NCBI RefSeq assembly: GCF_001039355.2
Contig: NW_019775524.1
Location: 1,349,819 to 1,413,818, forward strand
DNA length: 64,000 bases
From: Lingula anatina
Taxonomy: Eukaryota > Brachiopoda > Lingulata > Lingulida > Lingulidae
Direction of reading: 5' to 3'
The notes below the pieces were generated by a model. The model made no database searches. It was given only the letters and a program-made list of their open reading frames with translations, and was not told where the DNA came from. Made by a program: the position numbers and the translations under genes. Positions 51,131 to 62,611 of this stretch are shown piece after piece (within the stretch, counting starts at the first letter, position 1; each line of letters starts with the position of its first letter).

Positions 51131-53208
51131 CTAAAATGCTTTTTTTAACTACTTAAAAATGTTAGTCACTTTTTACTTGCTACTGTACATTTCTTAAGTC
51201 TAGTTAGAGCTTCAGATTTGTCAGTGACCCAGAGTACAAGAATTGCAATTAAGTGACCATATTAACTTATCTTTTTCCTCTTCCTTTTTAAATATTTTAC
51301 AGTTTCGCTCACAGGTCAGTGTTCAAACTGATGATGGAATTAAAGACTTTCTAATTTTCCCACAATGTTATTACGCTACAGTTAGAGTTATGTCATTGTT
51401 ATAATGTTGGAGTTATGGCAAGTATCAGGAAATGAGGATAAAGGTTGGCTACTGAGAGAAAAATACAGTTTACCTCAGGCAAAATTCATAGTATGTGTTT
51501 TTGGTGGGGAAAATATTATGCTGGGTACCTTTAACATCTCAGGGTTTGTTAACAAATTACAAACATTTTATGCTGACTGATGGTGGCCATTTGTAACAAA
51601 TGATGAAATAACACAATATCAAAATATATTTTTATTTGGGGAATTTTCCTGTGGTGCATAATTTAATCACACTTTGCAATTCACTCTGGTTAATGCTATT
51701 CCTAGTGTTTGTGAACTATACAGTTATTTACAATTTCAATCATAGCACTTATTTTGGTTTAAAGCGCCACACTGATAAGATACTTTAAAAAATGCACCTT
51801 TGAATAGACGTATACCATCATATAATAATACATTTACAATATACATATTGGCATTGCTCCATGCCGTGATAAGATCTTCATAAGCTAGCTATTATAAAAT
51901 TCACAACCAATTCTTTATGTCAGGTCTATCAGATCTATAACATGTGTACGTTCTACTAAAGAAGTATTTGGTGCATTCAGTAAGAGGATACCAGCTTATC
52001 TAGACTTCAAATAAATAAATAGCACTTTGCACATACATATAAATGTATATATGGAATTATAGAAATGAAACCTATATTTTCACAAGATGTTTGTATTTAA
52101 TTTAAAAATATACAAAAGAGATCACTTAAATGACATCCTTTTGTTCAAAGTAAGTTGTACAATTTCTTATTTACCATAATAAATTCTTTCTGGAAATCCT
52201 GCCTCTTTAAAAAGTAAAAGAGCAACAAATGTTATGACAATTGACAGTTTGTGTCATTAATTTGGAATAAAATTATAAATATGGAAAACAACTACAGATT
52301 TTTACTAAAAGTAGGTGACAGACATTTCTCAGCAAAAATACATTAAAATGTCCCGAAAAGAATGTATAAATAAAGTTTACATATACATAATACTTAAGTA
52401 CAGTTAAACTGCAGATACAATAAATACAATGCTATAAATCGTACATCTATTTTCATAAATAAAATAAACAAGTCTTTAAGAGAAAATGTCATGTATCAAT
52501 AAAAAAGAACTAAAGTCATGGATTAAAGATTGGCAAGTAGCATTTCTACTAAAACCTTTAAATAAAAGAAATAATAAAGGTACAACTAAACAATATACAG
52601 TTTCTACAATGAAAGTGCTTTATACCTTACACAATGTTATAAAATGTATAACTGAAAGCACTTACTAACTGCACAGATTCTGGCCAAAAAGACATTTCTG
52701 TCTATTGTTTTCATCACAAACAAAACTATATTCAGTGATAAATGCTATAATTGATGAATCTGACCTTCATAACACCAAGCTGCATAGTATAAACAGGTTG
52801 CATCCTAAATGATATGTAGAAACTAAAATTCCTAGGATAATTGTGCTGCTGGATATGATTAAGAGTTATGTATATTGTTTGGACCTTTATAAAACAAGTA
52901 AGGCTACTACTGCTGACTTAATCAGTTCATTATTGCTTTGACATGGTATCACATGTCCTGATTTTATGGATCAACCAGAGCACTACAAATACTTATTTAA
53001 TACATAATATACATATCAACTCTCAGTCACAATATAAAAAGGAAATAATCGAATTCCCAATCATATGAGTTGCAGATAAAATTCCTAAAATGACCATTTA
53101 AGTATGATAAGTTATTCTAACCTTTGATAAGACATCCAATAGAATGCATCACTTTTCAGGGTCAGCATCACGGTTTTGAATAGCACATTTAAGAACTGTC
53201 AGATTCTT

Positions 53209-53214
53209 TTTATT
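53209..53214 (-). terminator. Candidate polyadenylation signal of the PDZ gene
   Basis: An AATAAA hexamer (TTTATT on the plus strand) lies 61 bp past the stop codon. The region is AT-rich and other such hexamers follow, so this one may not be used. Confidence 0.25.
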
Positions 53215-53274
53215 GCTATTTGACTATGTTTTTTCAAGTTAAAGATATTTCCATATCAACAGTTTATAAGCAGC

Positions 53275-55027
53275 CTAAACCTTAGAGGCCAACTCTCTTT
53301 CTCTCTCTACCAGCAGGGACACAGTCTGGCCACTGTTCTTTAAGATGGACACTGCACGACTGTGGTCAACTTGAGTAAAGTTCTGTCCGTTGACCTTCAA
53401 AACAAAGACATATGTTAAAAACATAATGCAATAAAACAACTCTTATTTCACTAAAACTCATCAGCAGCACAGCAAACTTTATCATTTTACTCATTAATAT
53501 AATATAATATAATATAATATAATATAATATAATATAATATAATATAATATAATATAATACACAGAGCCCTTAAGCAGACATGCAGGGCCTACAGAAGAGA
53601 ACACAAAGATACCTTGATGTTAATCTAGAAGTCACGGAAATTGTTACACTACAACAGGTGCCTGGTTCTAAAAACTCACCTCCAAAATTTTGTCTCCAGG
53701 TCGTAGTTCTGCAGCTGCTGGCCCTTCAGGTTGGACCTTGGTCACAAAAACACCCTGAAAAAGAAAATTATATTTCATATATTGCTAGTTCAGAATGAAG
53801 TTTATAGATAAGTCATATGAAGCATTAGCTGATATGTGTGATCAGATCATGTCCTATTTAAAAAGAAAAGAGAAAATAACTGGCTTTCAATATCAATATC
53901 AATTATCAATATCAAAGTAATATAAAATGATGGTTGCTGTCAGGGCACGTCAAACTAGTAGTAGATAGATTTACCTATTTAAAATAGAAAACAAAGAACA
54001 AAACAAGCATTCAACATCAGCTAGGCAAATCTTGGTTACTATTTATGTAAGTTCTTAACATAGTTAAAACAGCATACAATATCACACAATTTGACAATTT
54101 TTTTCTATTTTCTTCCAAATATTTATTGGGTGTTGGTTGTTTGGAAATTGTGCCTAAGAGTATACATGGTGTTAAGTCAGGTAATTAAGGACTGTGTGTA
54201 TCACCTGGTCTTCAGGTCTGTATGGATTGCCCTGGGATCCCCTCCCACCAGCTATACTGAACCCTAGACCTGGGTTCTTCAACACAGTGGCTGGAAGCTG
54301 TAACACACCAGAACATGTGGATAATACAGAGGTATAAAATTTAAAAATATAGTTCAAAGTTCATATCTCTACAACCAAAAGATAACAGTTAAGAACTCCA
54401 CAGGATTACTTCAAATCCTTTAATAGTGTTTAAAAATTAACCATGAAAATATTTGTTTCATGTATCTTTTTTTATTCTACCACAATAGGATCCCATCTAT
54501 CTCAGCCCATGCACCCACCACTTCATATTTGCTCTGCCCCAGATACAGGCTCTGTTGTGGCTGGTCAGGAAGACCATTCTCTCTGCCTGACCCCACATCA
54601 TTGTGCTGTCTGAACAGCTGGTTCCTGGACACATAGATTGGCTCCTTAGGTGGACCAGGGTACGGATTCCCCCTGCTGGTACCTTGCTGGGGCGGCAAGG
54701 GAGGCTGATGGTCTCTTATTAGAGGAGCTACTGGGGAAGATCTGGCCGGCTTGAAGTCCCTGAGGTTATTGGTCATCCTAGGGTCATACTGACCACCAGG
54801 GTAAATCTGTCCCCTTGGGGGGTAGTTTTGGTCCATTCCATTATAAGGTCCATCCACAGGGCTGGTGATATCTGGAGGGTTCCTGTGGAGCTGGTGGTGT
54901 TCTGGTGGATGGGAGTGGATGGTAAGGGGGCTGGGCTGGGGGTGGACAGTAAGGGGGCTGGGCTGGGGGTGGCCTGGAGGGGAGGGTGGGGCTCTCATGG
55001 GAGGAGGCAGGTGACTAGGAGGGTAAC
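53275..55027 (-). CDS. PDZ scaffold gene, proline-rich exon and C-terminal PDZ domain
   Basis: Exon 54519-55027 is proline-rich (repeat HPQPSPLT twice) and leads to KYEV, the first PDZ strand. Exon 54205-54297 has the carboxylate-binding loop GLGFSIAGG and GNPYRPEDQ. Exon 53680-53754 has GVFVTKVQPEGPAA and LRPGDKILE. The last exon, 53275-53394, has VNGQNFTQVDHSRAVSILK, with His at the first position of the second helix (the residue that selects class I ligands), and ends ERERELASKV with a TAG stop. The protein stops about 10 residues after the PDZ, as in Erbin. Confidence 0.9.
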
Positions 55028-58000
55028 CTGGAAGTTGACAGGAACATTTTCTTTTTAAATTTCAAATTTGTTGTTCTGCCTTTAGTTGTTTTTAAGACTA
55101 AATGATTAAAGATAGCTCCTTTTTGGTAAACCTCAAAGATACTCCAATCCTCTCTCTGTACCTGTGATAATATACATATGAGGTAAGTTACAATGCTACA
55201 ATGTACTTAAAAGCAATTTTCAGATCCAAAATCTGACAACTCACCTCCCATTCTCAGATCATTAACCTTCTCATAAATGTGATGTCCGTGTCCATAGCCA
55301 CTGTCCGTAGAACTGGACACTTGTGACAGAGGGTCTGGCTGCTGCTGCTGCTTAAACCTGGCCACATCTTCATAGTTCCTAATCTCATGGTGACTCTCTG
55401 GGGGAGGGGGCTCACTCTCACTGGTATGATCCAGAGACGTGTTCTTTGCACTTAAGTCTGAGCTCTGATTGCTCTGAGAGTCATACCCCAGCTCCCTCTG
55501 GTGATCATGTTCATAAGGAGGTCCCGTGGAATGTGGGAGAGAGTCGTGGTGTGGAGAGAGTCTCATGCTGTGCACATTTGGTGATGGTCTGTCCATCATG
55601 TTCTGACTGGCCCTGTTCAAGACACTAACCCTGTGCATGTTAGCTGAGGAGTCATTATGCATAGTATTTGATGATGATGGTGGTGGACCATAAGGCAAAC
55701 CAGGCCTCACTTCAGTACTATGTCTATTCATTGGTGAGGAAGACTGGAAATTATTTGTTGCCATGCCACCATCAGCATCAACAAACCTTCTAGTCCTATC
55801 TTTGTCTGAGCCATCAGAACTAGTACTTCCCAGAGGCCTCTGTTCCCCCCTATTCCCCCCTAGTCTCTGCTGTACATGTGGTGGATAAGCTGCCCCAGCA
55901 CCAGGCCTCTGTGTGGAGGCAGAGACAGGATCACTCATATCAGGCCTGGACCTGTTCAGATTGGGAGAGTCCATCTTATGCTGCTGGTGATGGCCACCCC
56001 CTACCAGGCCTGTTCTGCTTAGATTGGACATGTCTATCTTGTGAGGCAGTGTCTGTGGGGGTGGACCATTCAACCTGATCACCTGCCTTGACCGGTGGTC
56101 ACTCTCTTGACCATCTCCTGCAGGTTTGAATATCCTGGGCTTGTGGTCCGGCCTGGGACCGTAGTTTGGAGGATACACCCCACCCCCACCACGTTTGTTG
56201 TTGTTGATAACCCCACTGCCATCTCCTGATCCCACCTGTGGAGAGTTAGAGTTGCTGTCCCTTGGCACCAGATCCCTGCCTGACCTGTTCCCCAGCATGT
56301 TGGCAGGTGTCTGCTCTCTTCTGGCAGACTTAGGGGAGTAAGGGGGTGCAGGTCTGTAGGGGGGAGGGGCAAACACCTCGTCATCACTGGTGTGAGTGCT
56401 GAAACTTCTGTCCTGAGGAGCCTGGATGGAGATTAGAAATGAATACAGATGATGGTTTATGTGAGAATTGTGCAAAGGAAACACAAAACAAAGCAGCAAA
56501 GCTGTCAAATGTACAGACACAATGCAGAAAAAAATGATGCCATCGAACAATATGTTTTTTTTTTTTGGGGGGGGGGGACTATTTTGTTGCAATATTACAT
56601 AATGCTCAAAGGCATAATTACCATCAAAAATTCATTATGCACTCCTGGTAACATGGACATTCAGGGTGTGTAACTAGGGCTTCAGGAATTAAAGAGGAAT
56701 GTGTGAGGGGAGATAATTGAAATGACTTTGAAATGATGAAATACTCAGAAGTAAAAATACAAGAAATGAAATAAGAAAAATGAAATAAAAATGAAATAAA
56801 AAAAGAAAAATGAAATGTTTGTCATAAAATTCTAAAAATCTTGCCCCATATGAGAAGTAACCTTAGAGATATACATATACAGTATACATACACCATATAC
56901 CTCCACACTATCTGTAGATTTACCAGTGCTTATACAATATATCACTGAAAACAGTTGACTTCTCTTACTACACACACACCCTCTGACTGTCTCCCTACAT
57001 AAACATATAAACAACACCTGTAGCTTAACCAGCATTTCATACTAAAGCTCCTTCATTCACAGGACAAAAAACTTGACAAAATATTTTCATAATAAATACA
57101 AATTCCCATCATGTCCAGTGGCAGTTTTAATGTAAAATCAATAACATGAACACAGTAAAGGTCAGAAAAAATGCTGACCCAAATCCCTATACAGGTAACT
57201 TATAGAAAAGAACTAGGTCAAATCAGGTGAACTAACAGACATCTGCGCAGGACAACAACTGGAGACTGAATCAAAAAGGAAAATGGCTACTGCAGACCTC
57301 AAGGGTGTAACTGAAAGTCCACAAGCAGCAAGTTTAAGAACTGAAATAGTCAACTACTTTGTGAGCTGTTCTTTGTGCCTTGAGGAGTATAAGGACCCAA
57401 CAGATTTACCATGTAGGCATACATTTTGTAAGGGTTGTCTGAAGACTTATATTTCTGATTTAACACCAGGAAGTAAATTACCATGTCCTGTGTGTCAGAA
57501 AGAAACTGAAGTACCTAAAGATGGCCTTGAGGGCTTCACTCACAATTTCTTCATTGAAAGCTTGCAGGACACTGTACTTCAGTTAACACATACGAAAAAG
57601 TGCAGCTCTTGTGCTTTGGTGTCCCAAACAGAAACAGTGGCTACTTCAAAATGCATCACATGCCATGACTACCTATGTGAGAAGTGTTCTCCATTTCACT
57701 GTGGTACCAAGTTCACTAAAGACCACAAGGTGCTGACTTTTCAACAACTTCACAGCAGTGAGTATGAAAAAGAAATCCAAGAGCAGCAAAAGATTATCTG
57801 CCCAGAGCACAAAGGTGAGATGATACGATACTTTTGTTCAGACTGCAATGTCAGCATTTGTCGTGACTGCAGAATTCTACACCATGATGGTCACAAACTT
57901 ATCACCCTTGAAAAAGCTGCAGAGATGGTAAAGCCAAAACTTCTGACCAAATTCTGTGGCATGGAGAAAAAATTTGAAACAGGTGAGAAAACAATAGCTA

Positions 58001-61000
58001 AGATTGATGAAATATTGGCAACCCTCCAAGAAAATGAAAGCTTTGTTCAGCAGAAGATCAAAGCTCGTGCAAATCATCTACGTCAACTGGTTAATCAACG
58101 AGAGAAAACCTTAGTACAGGAGCTTCATCAAACCACCAGCTCTCACAGAAATAATTTACAAATTTCACGCAAAAACTGCAGTGCCACTTGCTCCTCTATC
58201 AAAAGCACAACAGATGTACTAAAAAACATACTTCAGCAGGGTGCTCCCATAGATGTCCTCACGTTACAACACCAACTTGGACAGAGACTAGATGAGCTAC
58301 AGTCCACTTCAGATGTGGATGATATTCCAGAGGAACTAAAACTCACACTCACCACCAACACAGATGTGGACCAAGAGATATCCAGTGGGGCTGGCCTGGG
58401 GAATGTGCAGATATCTAGACAACCAGCTTTGCCCAAGATCAAACCAAAGGCTGAATGTATGCTGGAGTTTTACACTGGCTGTGAGAGGCCAGTGGACATT
58501 TCAGTGAGTCCAAACAGGGAATATGTTACTATACATGACAGGGATAACAAGGTCAAGGTTTTTAGTTCAGATGGTACATCAAAGCAAGAGATTACAAGTG
58601 TCTCAGATACACAGCTGAAATTTCCAGTAGGGATCTGTCACTTCCCTGATGGAAGGTTGGTTCTATCTGGTTCAGGCAATAACAAACTGTTCATTCTGTC
58701 ACCACAGTGGGAAGTACAGCAAATTGTAGATGTCAACAACCCATATGGTGTGGCTCTCAATAAGAGCTGCACTAAAATTGCTGTGGCACAGGGTTATAAA
58801 GAAAAACCTGTGAGCATTATCAGTATTGATATAAAAGGGCAAATAACTTTAACTGGTGTGATAAAGGACAAAGATGGGGAGCAGTTGTTCAGTAATCCAT
58901 ATCAAGTGGCATATATGAGGAATGGGTGCCTTGTTGTCAATGATATATCACCAAACAAACTTCACATCCTAACCCCATCTGGTGACCCACTGTATCAGTA
59001 CACAGGACCTGATAAGTTAAGTCCACCTCCTGGTGTCTGCGTTGATGCCTATGACAACATACTGGTCACTGATCGCGATAACCACTGCATACACCTTGTA
59101 TCCCCAGATGGGAAGTTCATCCAGTACATAGCAACCCAAGCTGATGGACTATATAAACCATGGGGATGTACCATCAACCAGGATGGAGATCTGGTTGTGA
59201 CCCAAGTGGATGGAAAAGTGAAAATATTCCAATACTTGGAAAAATGACATTATTTGAAATGCTAAGAAACTGAACATCATGCACTCTTCTGTCATATTTC
59301 AATAATGTAGTATACAAAATAGCAAAGCTTCCAAATGTACATACATATAAAGCAGAAAATGATGCTAATGCCTAATAAATTTTTTGGCAATTTTGATGCA
59401 ATATCACATAATAATTAACAGCATAATAACCGCCAATTTTTAATAATGACAGGTAACAATGACATTCTGAAAATGTAAATAATATTGGGGTCCAAGCTCA
59501 TTAGATTTTATAAATACACATTAAATGCCAATACAAGAAATATGAAAACTTCAACAAAAAACTGCATAACTTCAACAAAAATAATGCCATAAAACTTCTT
59601 TTTATACCTGACCTGTACTTTAGACTCATAAATCACTCCATTAAGAAAATGAAATCAGAACGTTTTCCATAAAATTGATTTAATGGTGAAAAGTGCAAGG
59701 CAATGCTGATGTTGACAACAGACTCATGTAATGACTTTATGTACAGACACATTGTGCCTTCACATAAAAATACTTTCCAATAGTAATTTTTGGACATTTT
59801 CATATATTGTTGTTCTCATAACAACTTGACATCCATGAAAAAATTTTTAAAATATTATTACTTCAACAGATTCAAGAAGAGCCAGATATACTACCTGCTC
59901 TGGTGGTTTCCCTGGTCCTGGCTGCCCTTCTCTCTTGCCACTAGCTGCCTCCTGCCTCTTCCTCTCCAGCACAGAAAACAGCTCTGTCCTCCAGTCATCC
60001 TTGTTAGGCTTCACCTCAATACGTGTCTGATGGGTGGAGGTGTCTCCATACAGGTTATGAGCTGACCTGGACAGCACAGTGGGGGTACTGTCAGTGTCCT
60101 TCCTCGGCCCACCTGTGCCAGGTGTCTGCTGGCTGTCATACAGCTCATCATTACGGATCAGAGTCCGTCTGGCATACGGCACGCTGCTGGGGGTGATATT
60201 GGTTGTGGTGGTGTAACTCCAGGCTGGGGAGGGTTGATGCTGTTGCTGCTGCTGCTGCATGGTAAAACTGCTCCCTGGGTTGGCATTGTGCATGTTCTCT
60301 GGTAGGCTTAGGGCAGGGTACTTCAGCTGCCCTGGTCGACCCAGGGGGTGGTCATAATCTAGTTTTCCTCTCTGTAGTAAACCCTCTGAGTCACTGGTGT
60401 AGCCTTCCTGTGTGGCACTCTGTTGAATTTTGGCTCTCATTTCCCAGTCACTGGCAAAGCTGCCCACTGTCAAAGGTCTGGGTTGTTGTTGCTGGTGGAG
60501 CTTGGGTCTGTACAGGGCATAGTCACTTCTGTAGCCTGTATCAGAGTCGTAGTCCTTGGTGCTCCTAGTGCCTCTCCTGCCATCATAGCGCGTCTTCTGT
60601 TTCTGGTACAGATACCCAGTATCTGAGCTGAACTCCAGCCGGTTTAAGATCACATTCTTCACTTGCTGCTTGTAGCGGGCATACTTGTCAGCTGGGATAG
60701 GAGCATCGGACTTCACTGGGACTTGGGATTTGTAACTAATACTGTTGGAGCCGGACTCTGAGATGATCTCCAGCCCATTGGGCCCCGGGGTATTGTACCC
60801 TGGGGTTTTGATGAGGAATGCCTCACTGTTGTCCAGACTTCTCTGAGGACTGACGCGGCGCTCCGACCTGGATGAAGCTGCCTCAAGGAATCCGCCATCA
60901 TCTTCATCATTTTTTCTCTTTCCTGGAAAAAAACATTCCACTTCAATAAACCAATAAATTTGTATTAATTTATTTACACTGATCAATTACCAATAATTCT

Positions 61001-62611
61001 GCCAAATATATTTATAATATCTTTTTTTCATCAAAAATGCCCTACCTTTCTTACTGTCCACTTTCTGTTGCTGGACTTCAGATTTCACAGGAGAACCTTC
61101 TTTTTGGCCGCTGTTCTTCAACTTAGGCTTGCTGGCACTGGCACCATTTTCTACCTCCTTGTCAGGAGAGTTCTGCTTCTGCTGCATACGGGCCTTGTCT
61201 TTCAGTAGTTTTTCCTGGTAAACATTGGTAAGCTCATTAAAAGACAAAGGGCAGTAATGGTGTCACTCTTTTTAATGGACAACATCTTTGAACTGAATGC
61301 TGATAAATTAGAAGCAGAAAGATAATTGCAACAAATAAAGTAATAAAAATATACTTGCAATATTGTGCTTAAGATTTTGTTCACAACGAGTTTCTTGTTA
61401 GGGAATATGTTACCACAGTCTCTATTCCCTTTTTAGGAAACTTCAAAAACTTCATATATTAATTCAGTAAATAAGGGCAGAGAATTTGCCAAAAACTCTC
61501 CTCCATATTGGATATCATGCATCCAAATTAAGTGGGGGGAAATGGAAATAAAAAAAGCACATGACATGTGACAAGTGACCAGTCATCAATGTACCTTGTC
61601 AAATTTATACATATAGTGCATCTCCTGAAGCAGAGGGGAGTGTCTTTGTGGGTGTGTCTTGTGTGGTTCCCGCCCACTAGTATCTCCTACAGTCACCATA
61701 GCAGCACTGTCAGTAGGCGGGGCACCAGGACCAGGGGGAGGAGGCTAGAAACATAACAGCTAGCTACTTAGTGTGCTATAACCACTATAAACAGTTATAA
61801 AAATTAAATCAAAATAAAAATGAATTAAAAATAGAATCATATCTAGTAACTGTGTATACAGTGTATTGCAGTCTGTATCTAAGAGTTTTTATTTCACACC
61901 TTTAAAGCCATGCTAGATTTGATTATTTTACTTTTCAAGTTGGAACAAACAGAAGATTAGTGGGGAATACGCTACAGGGTGCAAAATAACTTTTATATCA
62001 ACTTAAAATCAAATGGGATATTACAATATTACAAAGTATCAAAAATGCAAATATTACACAATCATAAACCAAACACCTGCTGGGTTAATGTTAAGGAATG
62101 TATACATAAGTTAATAAAAACTCTCTCATGAAAGTATGATGACAAAATTAAAGCCAAGAGTCATAAAAGACGATGAGTAAAATACAATGACAAATAGAGG
62201 GAAGAAAAGGAAAAAACTGTTAATTGAAATGCTAAACCAACGAAAAAAAGTAATCCTTAGGGAATGATGGTTAATTCATATCAGTCTTTTAGAGAGTAAT
62301 TAAGAATTATGTTTCAAAACAGTTCCTAGATCTATAAAGCTTAAATCAAGAAGAGTTTCAAAATAAACAAACAAGCTGCATCATCTTGTGTTCTGTTTTA
62401 TATTCAACAAAGCACTGTTTACTCAACAAATCCCGTCTCCCCCTCTTACCTCTCCCTGCTCTCCATCCACTGCGTCAGGACCTCTCCCAGATGAAGAATT
62501 CCACCGCACGTCTCCATTGGTTATTAACTGCCTCATTTGCATATTCCGCGTGTGCCTCAGCTTCTCTTTCATTTCCTTTGGATATGGCGTTGGAACTCGG
62601 CTCAGCTTGAT
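53275..62611 (-). CDS. PDZ-domain scaffold protein, LAP-like (3' part of gene, nine exons)
   Basis: Nine exons join in frame to give 1,160 residues and a stop: 62450-62611, 61595-61744, 61046-61214, 59895-60922, 55245-56421, 54519-55027, 54205-54297, 53680-53754, 53275-53394. The 5' part lies beyond the window. The order is a basic helical segment, a long disordered region rich in Ser, Pro, Gln and Asn, then one C-terminal PDZ domain. The PDZ is closest by eye to that of Erbin and LRRC7 (shared GFSI.GG, GNPYRP.D and G.FVT.VQPEGPA blocks), a family of LRR-PDZ scaffolds at junctions and synapses. The LRR part cannot be seen here, so membership of that family rests on the PDZ alone; Scribble is an alternative. 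Confidence 0.82.
53495..53560. repeat. AATAT pentanucleotide microsatellite
   Basis: About 13 uninterrupted copies of a 5-bp unit (TATAA register) in the last intron of the PDZ gene, between exons 53680-53754 and 53275-53394. It is a simple sequence repeat of the kind that varies in length between individuals. Confidence 0.9.
55245..56421 (-). CDS. PDZ scaffold gene, second long disordered exon
   Basis: This exon of 1,177 bp starts APQDRSFSTHTSDDEVF and ends in phase 1. It has a PPxY motif (APPPYRP), a possible WW-domain ligand, and many short polar repeats. Near its end it has STDSGYGHGHHIYEKVNDL, which repeats the S/T-D-x-G-Y pattern of the previous long exon. No globular domain is visible. 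The acceptor is tctccatccag and the donor is gtgagt. Confidence 0.87.
56487..56667 (+). repeat. Dispersed repeat upstream of the TRIM gene
   Basis: It begins AACAAAGCAGCAAAGCTGTC and shares AAATGTACAGACA, AAATGATGCCATC, TTGCAATATTACATAATGCT and CTGGTAACATGGACATTCA with the transposon-internal copies. A T8G11-type homopolymer run interrupts it near 56552-56578. It lies in the intron that hosts the TRIM gene, about 0.6 kb before the TRIM start. Confidence 0.6.
57283..59247 (+). CDS. TRIM-NHL protein, probable E3 ubiquitin ligase, intronless
   Basis: One uninterrupted frame of 654 codons; the ATG has a good context (A at -3, G at +4). Domain order: RING finger of the C3HC4 type with Cys29, Cys32, Cys44, His46, Cys49, Cys52, Cys68 and Cys71; B-box 1 about 107-148; B-box 2 about 173-204 (CPEH, CSDC, CRDC, HHDGH); coiled coil about 205-320; then NHL-type beta-propeller repeats about 390-650 (for example GVCVDAYDNILVTDRDNHCI). 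It lacks the filamin domain of TRIM2, TRIM3 and TRIM71, so its exact relationship is open. RING-B-box proteins transfer ubiquitin, and the propeller binds targets or RNA. It is nested antisense in an intron of the PDZ gene and looks intact and usable. Confidence 0.93.
   Translation: MATADLKGVTESPQAASLRTEIVNYFVSCSLCLEEYKDPTDLPCRHTFCKGCLKTYISDLTPGSKLPCPVCQKETEVPKDGLEGFTHNFFIESLQDTVLQLTHTKKCSSCALVSQTETVATSKCITCHDYLCEKCSPFHCGTKFTKDHKVLTFQQLHSSEYEKEIQEQQKIICPEHKGEMIRYFCSDCNVSICRDCRILHHDGHKLITLEKAAEMVKPKLLTKFCGMEKKFETGEKTIAKIDEILATLQENESFVQQKIKARANHLRQLVNQREKTLVQELHQTTSSHRNNLQISRKNCSATCSSIKSTTDVLKNILQQGAPIDVLTLQHQLGQRLDELQSTSDVDDIPEELKLTLTTNTDVDQEISSGAGLGNVQISRQPALPKIKPKAECMLEFYTGCERPVDISVSPNREYVTIHDRDNKVKVFSSDGTSKQEITSVSDTQLKFPVGICHFPDGRLVLSGSGNNKLFILSPQWEVQQIVDVNNPYGVALNKSCTKIAVAQGYKEKPVSIISIDIKGQITLTGVIKDKDGEQLFSNPYQVAYMRNGCLVVNDISPNKLHILTPSGDPLYQYTGPDKLSPPPGVCVDAYDNILVTDRDNHCIHLVSPDGKFIQYIATQADGLYKPWGCTINQDGDLVVTQVDGKVKIFQYLEK
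59312..59475 (+). repeat. Dispersed repeat downstream of the TRIM gene
   Basis: It shares AGCAAAGCTTCCAAATGTAC, AAGCAGAAAATGATGC, TTTTGATGCAATATCACATA and AACAGCATAATAACC with the other copies, in the same orientation. With the copy at 56487 it forms a pair of direct repeats around the TRIM gene. It begins only 65 bp after the TRIM stop codon, so it may be transcribed as part of the 3' UTR. Confidence 0.6.
59895..60922 (-). CDS. PDZ scaffold gene, long disordered exon with poly-Gln and SDTGY motifs
   Basis: This exon of 1,028 bp enters in phase 1 and ends in phase 0 (PPEQ). It is low in hydrophobic residues and contains two matches to S-D-T-G-Y (in SSDTGY and DSDTGYRSDY), TSDSEG, a run of six Gln coded by CAG/CAA, and NNELYDSQ-like Tyr motifs. 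A short charged helix near its end (DDWRTELFSVLERKRQEA) is the only part that looks folded. The TRIM gene lies in the intron directly after it. Confidence 0.85.
61046..62611 (-). CDS. PDZ scaffold gene, first three visible exons (basic helical region)
   Basis: Exon 62450-62611 (54 codons) begins IKLSRVPTPYPKEMKEKLRH, a basic amphipathic stretch. Exon 61595-61744 (50 codons) starts PPPPGPGAPP and ends MHYMYKFDK. Exon 61046-61214 continues EKLLKDKARMQQKQ, a short predicted helix, then a Lys/Ser-rich linker. Phases are 0, 0 and 1. I do not recognise a named domain. The upstream acceptor of the first exon (taacgtcttcag) shows that more exons lie beyond it. Confidence 0.75.

Larger units (their letters stand above)
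50561..53274. other. Intergenic region and 3' UTR between ROCK and the PDZ gene
   Basis: About 2.7 kb between two genes on the minus strand, so it holds the PDZ gene's 3' UTR on the right and the ROCK upstream region on the left. Apart from the MITE-like element at 50953-51130 it is AT-rich sequence with no reading frame worth noting. Confidence 0.6.

Noticed and set aside
57877-58442. Minus-strand frames within the TRIM gene
   Set aside because: Shadows of the TRIM coding sequence on the opposite strand.
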